Origin: Gemmatimonadaceae bacterium
Lineage (GTDB): Bacteria; Gemmatimonadota; Gemmatimonadetes; Gemmatimonadales; Gemmatimonadaceae
Reading direction: 5' to 3'
NCBI GenBank assembly: GCA_020852815.1
Contig: JADZAN010000039.1
Location: 97,051-161,050, forward strand
Length of the DNA stretch: 64,000 nt
The position numbers and the translations under genes are program-made. Each line of letters starts with the position of its first letter. Within the stretch, counting starts at the first letter, position 1. This document shows, one piece after another, positions 9,310 to 18,525 of this stretch. The notes under the pieces are model-generated. The model ran no database searches and was not told the DNA's origin. It saw only the letters and a program-made list of their open reading frames with translations.

Positions 9310-10113
9310 TCAGGAACCGAAGCGCGTCCAGATGAAGATCGCCGCGCACGCATCCCCTATGGCGTCGACGGGGAGTTCGCTCGGCCCGCGATAGACCTCG
9401 ATGGCCTCGATGTCATTGGCGTGGAAGGACGCCAGGATCTCGCCGGCGCCACGCCAATCGAGCCTCGAGCCGTTGACATACACCTGGGTGCCGGTGAATG
9501 AGGGCTCGCGGAGGTTCGCGGGGCGAATTGTGTTGCCCTGACAGCGCGCTGCGAGGACCTCCAGCGATCCGTCGGGCAGGCGCCTGATCCGGAGCCCGCG
9601 CACACGACGGAGGATATCCTCCATCCCCTTGCTGGTGTGCGCCTCCAACTCCTCGCGCGTGAAGAACTGCCCCACGCCGCGGGCACGTCGCTCGTAGAAC
9701 GTACTCATGCGCACCGACGCCTCGTATCGCGGCGGGACGTTGCCCCTGGCGGTGACAGACACCGTGTCGAGCGACTGCACCACGGAGTCGAGGACGAGGA
9801 CGATGTCGCGCTGTTGGGCAGGGGCGAGTGTCAGGCGCTGCGAGGTGAGGCGATACCCCAACTGTCGCGCCGCGATCGAGTAGGTGCCGGCGGGGAGCCC
9901 GGTGAACTCGAAACGCCCGGAGTCGCTCGAGAGCGCCACGCGCGGCTGTCGAGCGTTTGCGTCATCGTCCTCTCGCAGCAGTCGCACCTCGGCACCGGGC
10001 ACCGGACGGACGCCATCGGTCACGACGCCTCGCACGACACCCTGCGCGTGCGCAGTCACCGCGCACAGCGAGAACAGCAGCCCCAATGGCGTCACCACGC
10101 AGCGACTCGGCAT
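9310..10113 (-). CDS. Secreted protein with carboxypeptidase-regulatory-like and TonB-plug domains but no barrel
   Basis: About 267 aa from ATG 10113. Signal peptide 1-23 (cleavage after AHA). Residues about 25-105 form a CarboxypepD_reg-like beta-sandwich (VVRGVVTDGVRPVPGAEV...GTYSIAARQLGYR). The remainder resembles a TonB-dependent receptor plug: GMEDILRRVRGLRIRR, then QVYVNGSRL and NDIEAIEVYRGPSELP, ending shortly after. The 22-strand barrel that normally follows is absent, and the chain stops cleanly at TGA rather than being broken by a frameshift. Located in the periplasm or at the outer membrane; function unknown, possibly a partner of full-length receptors. Confidence 0.75.
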   Translation of the reverse strand: MPSRCVVTPLGLLFSLCAVTAHAQGVVRGVVTDGVRPVPGAEVRLLREDDDANARQPRVALSSDSGRFEFTGLPAGTYSIAARQLGYRLTSQRLTLAPAQQRDIVLVLDSVVQSLDTVSVTARGNVPPRYEASVRMSTFYERRARGVGQFFTREELEAHTSKGMEDILRRVRGLRIRRLPDGSLEVLAARCQGNTIRPANLREPSFTGTQVYVNGSRLDWRGAGEILASFHANDIEAIEVYRGPSELPVDAIGDACAAIFIWTRFGS

Positions 10114-10184
10114 GGACACCACCCCTGCCCGCGAGTGAAGAGGCCAGCGCATGCACATCCGAGCGCGCCCCGTTAACCCCTACG

Positions 10185-10793
10185 CTACACCTCGTCGCGC
10201 ACTTGCGCACGCTGCTGCCTCTTCCGCAGCCACCACCACACCCCCACCCCAATGGCGACGAGCAGCACCGCCACCGGCCCCTCGAACCTGCGCACCTCGC
10301 CCACGACCAGCACCGCCGCCTCGCCAAAGGCCCACCCCAGCCCCGCCAGCAGCGCCGCCCACACCAGCGAGGCAATCGCCGTCCCGGTGAAGAAGATCCA
10401 CGGCGGGACGTGCGCGGCGCCGCACGCCAGCGGGAGCGCAATGCGCCCACCGAAGACAAACCGGGAAATGAAGGTGCTGCGCCAGGGGTTCCACCGCATC
10501 GCGCTCAGCACCTTGCGCACCAACGGCGGCGAGTTGCGCAGCTTGAGGCGCACCCACGCCGCCCGCCAGCGCCCCAGCAGGTAGCACGCCGACGACAGGG
10601 CAAAGACCCCCGTCGCGCACGCCACCACCACCGCCACGAAGCGCAGGTGCCCCTGTTCCGCCGCGAAGCCCCCCAGCAGCGGCGCCAGCTCCTCGGTCAC
10701 GACGGACGAGACGCCTAACGTCAGGTACGCCCAGCGCTCGCCCAACGCGGTGAGCGACAGGACGTCGATGAGGGCTGGCGGGACGGGAAGCAT
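10185..10793 (-). CDS. DedA/VTT-domain inner-membrane protein
   Basis: 202 aa. N-terminal re-entrant region with acidic EELAPLLGGF, a central RFVFGGRIALPLACGAAHVPPWIFF stretch whose leading arginine and glycine-rich helix match the DedA (SNARE-associated/VTT) core, and C-terminal TM helices followed by a basic tail (RKRQQR). DedA proteins are implicated in lipid flipping (undecaprenyl phosphate or phosphatidylethanolamine) and envelope homeostasis. Which lipid this one handles cannot be told from the sequence. Confidence 0.85.
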   Translation of the reverse strand: MLPVPPALIDVLSLTALGERWAYLTLGVSSVVTEELAPLLGGFAAEQGHLRFVAVVVACATGVFALSSACYLLGRWRAAWVRLKLRNSPPLVRKVLSAMRWNPWRSTFISRFVFGGRIALPLACGAAHVPPWIFFTGTAIASLVWAALLAGLGWAFGEAAVLVVGEVRRFEGPVAVLLVAIGVGVWWWLRKRQQRAQVRDEV

Positions 10794-10864
10794 CAGTCTC
10801 GGTCGGACGGGCTCGGCACGACGGGTGACACCCTGGAGGTGGTTTCAGAACCGGTGGCCGCAGT

Positions 10865-10883
10865 GCCGGCGCACTGCGCCGGC
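10865..10883. terminator. GC-rich hairpin downstream of the 10914-11519 lipoprotein gene
   Basis: Perfect 8-bp arms GCCGGCGC / GCGCCGGC with loop ACT, in the 120-bp gap between two same-strand genes. There is no T-run, so it could be a transcript-stabilising hairpin rather than an intrinsic terminator. Confidence 0.4.
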
Positions 10884-10913
10884 AACGGCGCGGCTACCGG
10901 TCTTGAATCCACA

Positions 10914-11519
10914 CTAGGGACGCGTCGCGGCGGGATAGGTGACCGGGACATCGGTGTAGACCTTGCCTCCAACCTCGACTCGTTGCACCACGGCGCGGAA
11001 GTGTGCGCGCCCCTTGAGTTCGGGGGCGAAGCCGAGGAAGGTGGGAGTGTCGCCCAACGTCTCGCCAAGCTTCGCGTCCGGCTTGGCCGCGAGCACCAGA
11101 TAGACCACCACGTTTCCTTCCGCAACGTCGAGCATCTTGAGGTCGATCCGGGGCTGCGCGACACGCACTGGCGTGCGTCCGGAGGCATCGAGCACATGCG
11201 CGAAAACCGCCGTGCTCCCCGTATCGACCACGAACTCGAGCTGATTCGCCCCGTCACCCAGCGGGACGAGCATCCCGCCGTGCGGCCCGACAACCGGCGT
11301 CGCCGCCGGCTCGCCGACCGCCGCCTTCCCCGCCACGCCACCCGCCTCGCCCCCAACCGCACCTCTCCCACCCTCACCGCCACCACCGCACCCCGCCAGG
11401 CTGGCGCCCACGGAGAGGATGGCGACAAAGCCAACCACCCGCCGCCGCACGCAAGCGAACCGAAAGCGGCGCACGGTACACGGATCACGCGGAACGAGTA
11501 CGGGGCCCTGCAGCTGCAT
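10914..11519 (-). CDS. Putative lipoprotein of unknown function
   Basis: 201 aa from ATG 11519, supported by AGGTGA 5 nt upstream; a GTG at 11474 would give a more typical lipoprotein signal length. Lipobox LAGC with acylated Cys43, followed by a Gly/Ala-rich linker to about 75 and a single domain starting GPHGGMLVPLGDGANQLEFVVD. That pattern (a His-Gly-Gly entry followed by beta strands and VFAHVLDASG) recalls small periplasmic domains associated with metal/RND efflux systems, and an RND operon ends 273 bp upstream, but a terminator separates them. No function assigned. Confidence 0.65.
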   Translation of the reverse strand: MQLQGPVLVPRDPCTVRRFRFACVRRRVVGFVAILSVGASLAGCGGGGEGGRGAVGGEAGGVAGKAAVGEPAATPVVGPHGGMLVPLGDGANQLEFVVDTGSTAVFAHVLDASGRTPVRVAQPRIDLKMLDVAEGNVVVYLVLAAKPDAKLGETLGDTPTFLGFAPELKGRAHFRAVVQRVEVGGKVYTDVPVTYPAATRP

Positions 11520-11706
11520 GGTTCACCTGTAGTCGCAAGTGGATCGCGTCGCCGGGCAGCTGACGGGCTGCCGCCGACGTGCATACATGAAGAGAGAGCG
11601 CGTCACCGCTCCCGACAAGTCGGAACAGATACCGTCTCGTCGTGCGGCTTTCCACAACGCCCGCCACCCGGGAGCGGTCTATACCCGCGGCACCGCAAAA
11701 GGAAAC

Positions 11707-11733
11707 GCCCCCGGCCGCATCGCGGCCGGGGGC
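11707..11733 (-). terminator. Intrinsic terminator of the first RND efflux operon
   Basis: A perfect 12-bp stem GCCCCCGGCCGC / GCGGCCGGGGGC with a 3-nt loop lies 60 bp past the pump stop codon. In the minus direction it is followed by GTTTCCTTTTGC, a T-rich tract, as expected for rho-independent termination. Confidence 0.8.
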
Positions 11734-11745
11734 ACTCCCGTCTCC

Positions 11746-11763
11746 CCCCAGCCTTCGCTGGGG
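11746..11763. repeat. Third copy of the CCCCAGC-CTTC-GCTGGGG hairpin
   Basis: Same 18-bp hairpin core as the tandem pair at 5651-5710, embedded in similar flanks (CTCCC before, GCA after). It lies immediately beside the RND operon terminator. Confidence 0.6.
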
Positions 11764-11791
11764 CAAGCTTTCTCCCGTCCGCCGTCCGCCC

Positions 11792-14700
11792 CTAATCCCC
11801 CGCCACCGGCGCCGCCCCCGCCACGGGATGCTCCGCCGTTTGCTGCGACACGCGGAAGCCAAGGATGCGGGCGAAGAAGCCGCGCATCTCGTCCAGGATC
11901 TCGTAGAAGGTCGGGATCGCGACGAGCGTGAGGAGCGTCGACGTGATCACCCCGCCGATCACCGCCACGCCTAACGGCGCGCGGAACTGCGACCCCTCGC
12001 CACGCCCCAGCGCAATGGGAAGCATCCCGGCAATCAGCGCAAACGTCGTCATCAGGATCGGGCGCAGGCGGATGGCACCGGCCTCGATGAGCGCCTCGCG
12101 CAACGGCAACCCCTGCTGCTCGCGTGCCCACTTGGAGAAGTCGATGAGCAAGATCGCGTTCTTGGCCACGATTCCCATCAGGAGGATGACGCCAATGAGC
12201 GACATCAGGTTGATGGTGTTGTTCGTGATCGCGAGCCCGAGCATCACGCCAATCAGCGACAGCGGCAGCGACATCATGATCGCCAGCGGGTCGAGGAACG
12301 ACCCGAACTGCATCACGAGGATGAGGTACATCAGCAGCACCGCTGTCCCCAGCGCAAGAAAGATCTGCCCGAACAACTCGCTCTGCTGCTGCGCCTCAGC
12401 CCCCATCGTGACCTTGATCTCCGACCCCAGGTTGAGCGCGGCGATCGCCGCCTGCGCGTCGTTCGAGACCTCGCCCACCGATCGCCCGGCGACGTTGAAC
12501 TCCACGTTCACCACGCGGTCGCGGTCCAGGTGGTTGATCACCGCCGGCCCCACCCCTTCCTCGATCCGCGCCACCTGCCCCAGCGGCAACGTGCTCGGCG
12601 CGCCGTTGGGCCCCGCGACCACCAGCGGGAGCTGGCGCAGGTCCGACGCCCGGCGACGCGACTCCGGCGCCAGCCGCACGACGACGTCGCGCATCTCGCC
12701 GCTCGGGTCCTGCCAGTCGCCGGCGTCGATCCCGGCAAAGGCCGGGCGCAACGACTGCGCGATCTGCCCCACCGTGAGGCCTAACGAGCCAGCCAGCCCG
12801 CGGTTGAGCTCCACGCTCAGCTCCGGCTTCTGCCCCTTGGACGACAGCGACACGTCCACCGCGTTAGGCACGGCGCGCACCGCCGCCAGCGCACGCTGCG
12901 AGGCGTCGGCCAGCTTCGTCGCGTCGTTGGAGCGCATCTCGATCGCCACCTGCTTGCGCCCGCCCCCCCAGTCCGTGGCATACACGGAGATGCTCGCCCC
13001 ACCCACCGACGCCAGTTCGTCGCGCAGCTGGTTGCAGAACGCCTCCACGCCGATCGTGCGCTTGTCCTTGGGCACCATCTTCACGTAGATCGCGCCCTGG
13101 TCAACGGCCGAGCTTCCCTCGGAGCCGAGCGACGACATGGAGTAGCGCACCACCTCCTTGTGCCGCGCAATCACGCGCACGACCTCCTCGGTCTTGAGCC
13201 GCGTGTAGTCCAGGTTGGACCCCGGCGGCGTCTCCACCTTCACGTTGAACTCGGCGTTGTCGTCGCTGGGAAAGAACTGCGTCCCCACCAGCGTGCGGTT
13301 CCCGATCTTGATTGCCGGCATCGCCAGCGCGAAGACGAAGGTCCCCACCGAGATCGCCACCACCGACCAGCGGTGGTCGAGTGCCCACGCAATCACGCGG
13401 CGGTAGCGCCCCGACAGCCTGTTGAACCACGCGTTGAACTTGTCGAGCGCCTTGGTGAGTGCGCTCTTCTGGTGCTCCTCGCGATGCGGATCGGGCCAGT
13501 ACGCCGAGAGCATCGGGTCGAGCGAGAACGACACGAAGAGCGACACCAGCACCGAGCAGGCAATCGTCAGCGCAAACGGCTTGAACCATTGCCCGCTCAT
13601 CCCCGGCATGAAGGCGATGGGAACGAAGACGGCGAGGATGGAGAACGTCGTCGCCGCCACGGCGAGCCCGATCTCATCGGTCCCCTCACGCGCCGCGGTG
13701 TAGTGATCTTTTCCCATCTCCACGTGTCGCACGATGTTCTCGCGCACCACGATGGCATCGTCAATCAGGATGCCGATGGCCAGCGAGAGCCCCAGCAGCG
13801 ACATCGTCTCCAGGTTGAACCCCAGCGCCCAGACGGCGATGAACGACGCCAGCACCGACACCGGGAGCGCGAGCCCAGTGATGACGGTCGAGCGCCACGA
13901 GTTGAGGAAGAGGAAGACGACGAGCACCGTGAGCAACGCTCCTTCGACGAGCGTCTCCTGCACGTTGCGCACGGAGTTGGTGACGTTGACGCCGGAGTTC
14001 TTGATGACGTCGATCTGCGTCCCCGGCGGGAGCGTCTTCTCCAGGTTCTCGATGCGGGCAATGACCTGCTGCGCCACGTCGGTGGTGCTGTAGCCCTTGG
14101 ACTTCTTGACGTTGATCCCCACCGACTCCTTGGTGCGCCCGAGACTGTCGGTGAAGAGCGCCAGCGTGCGCTGCTCCTCGGTGGCATCCTTCACCGTCGC
14201 CACCTGTCCCAGGCGCACCAACTGCCCGTTGCGCTCGGTGATGACGATCTGCTCGAACTCCCGCGGCTCGACCAGGCGCCCCTTGAGGCGGATCGACTTC
14301 TCGTCCAGCGCCCCCTTCACGTTCCCCACCGGGGCCGCGAGGTTTTGCAGCTGCAACGCCGCCACCACCTGCGACACCGCCACCCCCGCCGCCTGCAACG
14401 CCTCGGGCCTGAGTTCCACCGTCAGCTCGCGTTCCAGCTTGCCGGGCACCGACACCTCCGCCACGCCGGATATCGAGCGCAACTCGCGCGTGATCCCCGG
14501 GTCGGCAATGCGCGTCAGCTCCGCCGTGGACAGCGTCGACGAGTTGAGCGCCAGCGACACGATCGGGAGGTCGGTGTCGTTGAACTTCTTGATGATCGGC
14601 TCCTCGAGCTCCGTCGGGAGGTCCTGGCGAATCCCGCTGATGGCGTCGCGAATGTCCTGCGTCGCCTCGGTCAGCGGCTTCCCGAAGTTGAACTCGACCA

Positions 14701-14974
14701 TGATGAAGCCGAAGCCGTCCTCGGCACGGCCGTTCACGTGCTTCACACCGGCGATCGACGAGATCGCCTCCTCGACCGGGTCGAGGATCTCGCTCTCCAC
14801 ACCATCGGGCGAGGCGCCGGGGTACACCAGCCCCACCGAGACGTAGGGCGGCGCCACGTCGGGAAACTCGTCCGTTTGCAGCTTGAGCAACGCGACCAGC
14901 CCGAACGCAACGAGTGCCACCATCGAGACGATGGTGATCATGGGGCGCTTGATCGCAAAATCCGAGATCAACAT
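11792..14974 (-). CDS. RND efflux pump, HAE1 (AcrB-like) inner-membrane subunit
   Basis: 1060 aa, normal length for AcrB-type pumps. TM1 at about 10-30, then a large periplasmic porter domain (with FGKPLTEATQDIRDAI and the PN1/PN2-like repeats), TM2-6 from about 345, the TM4 proton-relay pair Asp405-Asp406 in GILIDDAIVVREN, a second porter half and TM7-12. A proton-driven transporter forming a tripartite export system with the adaptor and TolC-like channel encoded just upstream in the same operon. Substrates are probably hydrophobic or amphiphilic compounds (HAE1 class) rather than metals, because the DD pair lacks heavy-metal-class features. It begins 12 nt after the adaptor stop. Confidence 0.93.
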   Translation of the reverse strand: MLISDFAIKRPMITIVSMVALVAFGLVALLKLQTDEFPDVAPPYVSVGLVYPGASPDGVESEILDPVEEAISSIAGVKHVNGRAEDGFGFIMVEFNFGKPLTEATQDIRDAISGIRQDLPTELEEPIIKKFNDTDLPIVSLALNSSTLSTAELTRIADPGITRELRSISGVAEVSVPGKLERELTVELRPEALQAAGVAVSQVVAALQLQNLAAPVGNVKGALDEKSIRLKGRLVEPREFEQIVITERNGQLVRLGQVATVKDATEEQRTLALFTDSLGRTKESVGINVKKSKGYSTTDVAQQVIARIENLEKTLPPGTQIDVIKNSGVNVTNSVRNVQETLVEGALLTVLVVFLFLNSWRSTVITGLALPVSVLASFIAVWALGFNLETMSLLGLSLAIGILIDDAIVVRENIVRHVEMGKDHYTAAREGTDEIGLAVAATTFSILAVFVPIAFMPGMSGQWFKPFALTIACSVLVSLFVSFSLDPMLSAYWPDPHREEHQKSALTKALDKFNAWFNRLSGRYRRVIAWALDHRWSVVAISVGTFVFALAMPAIKIGNRTLVGTQFFPSDDNAEFNVKVETPPGSNLDYTRLKTEEVVRVIARHKEVVRYSMSSLGSEGSSAVDQGAIYVKMVPKDKRTIGVEAFCNQLRDELASVGGASISVYATDWGGGRKQVAIEMRSNDATKLADASQRALAAVRAVPNAVDVSLSSKGQKPELSVELNRGLAGSLGLTVGQIAQSLRPAFAGIDAGDWQDPSGEMRDVVVRLAPESRRRASDLRQLPLVVAGPNGAPSTLPLGQVARIEEGVGPAVINHLDRDRVVNVEFNVAGRSVGEVSNDAQAAIAALNLGSEIKVTMGAEAQQQSELFGQIFLALGTAVLLMYLILVMQFGSFLDPLAIMMSLPLSLIGVMLGLAITNNTINLMSLIGVILLMGIVAKNAILLIDFSKWAREQQGLPLREALIEAGAIRLRPILMTTFALIAGMLPIALGRGEGSQFRAPLGVAVIGGVITSTLLTLVAIPTFYEILDEMRGFFARILGFRVSQQTAEHPVAGAAPVAGD

Positions 14975-14986
14975 ATGAGTCCCCGC

Positions 14987-16135
14987 CTAATTCCTGGTAA
15001 CAGCCGCGTCGTTTGGCGCACTCACCCGCACCGGCGTTCCCGGCGTGATTCCCTGCGCCGCCCCCATCAGGAGGGTGTCGCCGGCCGCCACGCCCTTGAG
15101 CACCTCGTACTTCTCGGTCGCCTCGTCCTTGAGCCCGAGCTCGACCTCGACCCGCTCGGCGCGCCCTCCCTTGAGGCGCAACACCCACGGACGCACGCCG
15201 CGAACATCCACCGCGCTGGCCGCCACCACCGGCGCCTCGCGCGATTCCGACTGCGCACGCCCCTCCGCGAACAACCCGGCCACCAGTGTGTTTCGGTCGT
15301 TAGGGATCGCGGCGACGATGCGGACCTGCCCCGTGCTGGGATCGGCGGCGGGATTGATCCGCGTCACCTTGCCCTGGAACGTCTTCCCCGGATACCCGCT
15401 GACGGTGAAGGCCACCGGCGAGCCGATGCGGATGGCCGACAGCTGCGCCGCGGGAACATTGGCCTCCAACCGCATGCTGCGGGGGTCGATGATGGTGAAC
15501 AGCGCGCCGCCGACCTGCACCACGTCGCCCGCCGACACCGAGCGGACGCTGACGACACCGGCGAACGGTGCGCGTACCTGCGCGTCGTCGACCTGCTTCT
15601 GCGCCAGCGTCAGGCGTGCCTTGGCGTCGTCGAGTTGCGACTGCGCGGCGAGGTTGGCGCGCCGTGCCGACTCGAGGTCGCGCTCGGCGATCGCGCCGGC
15701 CTCGGCGAGCTTCTGCGCGCGCGACAGCTCGCGCGCCGCGATGTCGGCCGCCGACTGCGCCGTGGTAACGCCGGAGCGCGCGCCGAGAAACTGGTCGCGC
15801 ACCGTGCGATCATCGATGCGCGCCAGGAGCGTGCCGGCGCCCACGCGGCTCCCCTGGTCGGCGTGCGTGGAGAGGACGGGGCCCGATAGCTGCGCGCGGA
15901 CCGTGGCTTCGCGCTCGGCGGCCAGCGAGCCGGAGAGCGCGGGGCCCGACGAGATCCTCTCCATCGTGACGATGGCGAGGTTCTCGGCGCTCACCGCGGT
16001 GGGGGCGGGCGCGGCGCCGGCCGCGGGATCGCCCTTCCCCTTGGCATCGGCTTCCTTGCCGCCACAGGCGGCGCCGATGAGGAGCAGCGCGGGAAGGGTG
16101 CGTCGCAGCATCGAACGATTAGGTATGACGGACAT
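14987..16135 (-). CDS. RND periplasmic adaptor (membrane-fusion) lipoprotein
   Basis: About 382 aa from ATG 16135 (alternatives 16153 and 16111). Lipobox at LLIGAACGG marks it as a lipoprotein. The order is a biotinyl-lipoyl-like half (RAQLSGPVLSTHADQGSRVGAGTLLARID), an alpha-helical hairpin with Ala/Gln-rich coiled coil (roughly 125-200), the second lipoyl half (RAPFAGVVSVRSVSAGDVV), then beta-barrel and membrane-proximal domains. It bridges the pump and the outer-membrane channel across the periplasm. Second-to-last gene of the TetR-TolC-adaptor-pump operon. Confidence 0.9.
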   Translation of the reverse strand: MSVIPNRSMLRRTLPALLLIGAACGGKEADAKGKGDPAAGAAPAPTAVSAENLAIVTMERISSGPALSGSLAAEREATVRAQLSGPVLSTHADQGSRVGAGTLLARIDDRTVRDQFLGARSGVTTAQSAADIAARELSRAQKLAEAGAIAERDLESARRANLAAQSQLDDAKARLTLAQKQVDDAQVRAPFAGVVSVRSVSAGDVVQVGGALFTIIDPRSMRLEANVPAAQLSAIRIGSPVAFTVSGYPGKTFQGKVTRINPAADPSTGQVRIVAAIPNDRNTLVAGLFAEGRAQSESREAPVVAASAVDVRGVRPWVLRLKGGRAERVEVELGLKDEATEKYEVLKGVAAGDTLLMGAAQGITPGTPVRVSAPNDAAVTRN

Positions 16136-16153
16136 GGGAGGAACGGTCTCCAC

Positions 16154-17839
16154 TTATTGAGGAATCTGTGAGGTCGATGCCTGCGAGGTCGTGATGCGCG
16201 TGCCCTGCGTGGTGCCACCCGTGGCGCCCGATCCGGTCGCCCCGGCGGCGCCACTGGCGCCGGACGCGGCCGACGAGCCGGTGCTGAACGACGCGCCGGT
16301 GCCTAACGGCAAGTCCTTGAGGAGCGCCAGCCGCATGCGCGCCACCTGCAGGTTGCGCGCGGCCTGCGCCCGGTTGATGCGGGCCTGGTCCAGGTTGAGG
16401 CGCGACTCGGACAGCTCGATCTGCGTCGACAGCCCTTCCTGGTAGCGCACGTTGGCGATGGTGAAGGCGCGCGTGGCCTGTTCCGTCGTCCCCACGCTGG
16501 CCGCCAGCGCCGCCTCCGCCTGTTGCAGCTGGGCGATGGTCTGCGCCGCATCCAGTGCGGCCAGCTCGCGCGTCTGGTCGAGCCGCGCGCGGCTCTCCTC
16601 CACGCTCGCCTCGGCCACCATCGTCGCGCCGCGCAGCCGTCCACCGGTGAACAACGGGAACGACGCGCCAAGCGCAACGCTCCAGTTGTTGAGCCAGTTT
16701 CCCCACGCCGGGACGCCGCCGGACCCGAAGGCGACACGGCTGTACGCCGAGGTCAGGCTGATCGACGGCATCCACTCGCGCCGGGCAATTGTCAACTGCG
16801 CCTCCTGTGCCTTGAGCGCCTCGTCGAGCTGCCGCACCGGGGCCCGGCTCGACGTGCTGGTGTCGATCGAGGCATCGAGGGGGCTCCCCGTGTTGGAGGC
16901 GGTGCGCGCCTCGCGCACGTCGGCCGGCTCGTTGATGTCGCTCGTCAGTTGCAACGTCTCGCGATACGGCAGGTTGAGCAACTGCTTGAGACGCAGGAAG
17001 GCGAGGTCGCGGTCGGTGCGACGCTGCAGCACCACCGGGACCTGGTTGTCACGCGTCACGCGCGCGCGCAGCAACTCGAACTCCGACTGGTTCCCCACCT
17101 GGCGCGCCAGCGACGTCTGCCGCAGCGTCACCTCGGTGGTGGCCAGCGACGACTCGGCAATCGCCACCAGGCGATCGGCGAGCACAGCATCGTAGTACGC
17201 CTCGGTCACGTCGAGCGCGAGCTTGGCCCGCTGCGACGACAGCTCGATGTCGGCCGAACGACGCCCCGCCGTGGTGGCGCGCACCTGCGCCTGGCTGCGC
17301 CCGGCATTCCACAGCGTGAGCGACCCGTTGGCCGCGACCTGGTACTGGTTCTTGGCGCCAAAGCCGGCCCGCGAGAAGTCGATCCCGCCGCCCCCCGAGG
17401 CGCATCGCGTGTACAGCTCCAGCGCCGCGATGCGCTGCGCGTCAGTTGCACCTGCCGGCGCCAGGTAGCGCGTGCAGGGCTGGAAGTACGTCGTGGTGTC
17501 GACCGGCGGCGCCGGCGGCACGTTGGGACCCGGCGTGGGCGGCGAACTCTGGAACACCGAGAACTGCGTGGCCAGCGTTCGCGTGTACCCCGCCGATCCG
17601 TTGATCTGCGGCAGGTACGCCGAACGTGCTTGCATCTGCTGCCCCTGCGCGCGCTTCACGCCGGCCTGCGCGATGCGCAACGCCTCGCTGGCCGACTGCG
17701 ACATGCGCAGCGCGTCCTCGAGCGACAGCTTTCGCGGTCCCTGTGCGCGAACGGCAGGCGCCAACAACGCCGTTGCCACGATCGCCGCGAGGACCAGGTG
17801 CACGGACTTCATAAGGTTGGGTGACGAGTCGAAGGACAT
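16154..17839 (-). CDS. TolC-family outer-membrane efflux channel
   Basis: 561 aa from ATG 17839, one base after the TetR stop (TGA C ATG); an in-frame extension further upstream only shadows the TetR gene. Signal peptide ends at AVRA-QG. Two TolC repeats are visible, each with long amphipathic helices (for example LSLEDALRMSQSASEALRIAQAG and SLTLWNAGRSQAQVRATT). The C-terminus carries an unusual Gly/Ala/Ser/Thr-rich tail of about 45 residues beyond the family domain. Forms the outer-membrane and periplasmic tunnel of the tripartite pump. Confidence 0.92.
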   Translation of the reverse strand: MSFDSSPNLMKSVHLVLAAIVATALLAPAVRAQGPRKLSLEDALRMSQSASEALRIAQAGVKRAQGQQMQARSAYLPQINGSAGYTRTLATQFSVFQSSPPTPGPNVPPAPPVDTTTYFQPCTRYLAPAGATDAQRIAALELYTRCASGGGGIDFSRAGFGAKNQYQVAANGSLTLWNAGRSQAQVRATTAGRRSADIELSSQRAKLALDVTEAYYDAVLADRLVAIAESSLATTEVTLRQTSLARQVGNQSEFELLRARVTRDNQVPVVLQRRTDRDLAFLRLKQLLNLPYRETLQLTSDINEPADVREARTASNTGSPLDASIDTSTSSRAPVRQLDEALKAQEAQLTIARREWMPSISLTSAYSRVAFGSGGVPAWGNWLNNWSVALGASFPLFTGGRLRGATMVAEASVEESRARLDQTRELAALDAAQTIAQLQQAEAALAASVGTTEQATRAFTIANVRYQEGLSTQIELSESRLNLDQARINRAQAARNLQVARMRLALLKDLPLGTGASFSTGSSAASGASGAAGATGSGATGGTTQGTRITTSQASTSQIPQ

Positions 17840-17840
17840 G

Positions 17841-18515
17841 TCAGGCAGCCTCACTTCCGTTGGCGTGATGTCGCGCAGCGGGAGGTGCCTGGGTGGAACA
17901 GTCGTGCGCTGCCCCGGACGCCGGCGGAACGGTCGCCGACGCCGGGACAGGTACGCCGAGCGCGCGAAGGAAGACGCGCACGTAGCGCATCGCCGCCTCG
18001 CGATCGGGTTGGGGATAGACATTGGGAACCACCTCGCGCGACATCGCGTCGGCAAACACCGCGCTGAACAACATCGAGCACGTCGTGAAGACATCGACGT
18101 CGCCCGGTGCGATGCCATGCATCTGCACCAACCGCGAAGCGTACGACGTGAGCCGATTGAAGTGCGGCGTCTGCCCGTTGCAGATGTGCGGCCCCATCTC
18201 GGGGTGCTCTTCCAGGTCGGCCATCGTCTTGCGAATCATGCCGCGCATCTCGCGAATGGCGACGAGGTGCCCCTCGCTCCACTCGGTGAGTTCGCGCATC
18301 GGGTCCACCGGCTCGGCAGGAAGGAGGACCGATCCCATCGGATCATGACAGGTGATCGCCTCCGCCAGGAGCTGCGCCTTGGAGCCGAAGAGTCGGAAGA
18401 GGGTGACCTCGTTGACCCCCGCCTCCTCGGCAATCCGGCGCGTCGTCGCCCCGCGAAATCCCACCTCGGCGTAGACCCGACTCGCCGCGGTCAGGAGCTT
18501 CTCTCGATTGTCCAT
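17841..18515 (-). CDS. TetR-family transcriptional repressor of the RND operon
   Basis: 224 aa from ATG 18515. The N-terminal helix-turn-helix at about 22-45 (GATTRRIAEEAGVNEVTLFRLFGSK) is textbook TetR; the C-terminal ligand domain is divergent. It is the first gene of the efflux operon, coupled to the TolC gene by a 1-nt gap, the arrangement expected of a repressor that regulates its own operon and is released by pump substrates. A 12-bp perfect palindrome lies 43 bp upstream of its start. The effector is not predictable. Confidence 0.9.
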   Translation of the reverse strand: MDNREKLLTAASRVYAEVGFRGATTRRIAEEAGVNEVTLFRLFGSKAQLLAEAITCHDPMGSVLLPAEPVDPMRELTEWSEGHLVAIREMRGMIRKTMADLEEHPEMGPHICNGQTPHFNRLTSYASRLVQMHGIAPGDVDVFTTCSMLFSAVFADAMSREVVPNVYPQPDREAAMRYVRVFLRALGVPVPASATVPPASGAAHDCSTQAPPAARHHANGSEAA

Positions 18516-18525
18516 GAAAAGTGGT

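Noticed and set aside
13160..15889. 909-codon plus-strand open frame across the RND genes
   Set aside because: Antisense shadow of the minus-strand pump and adaptor genes, which have clear homology. The translation is His/Arg-rich with no domains.
17840..18118. N-terminal extension of the TolC gene into the TetR gene
   Set aside because: The extension is Arg-rich and overlaps a well-conserved TetR coding region; the signal peptide begins at the ATG 17839 start.
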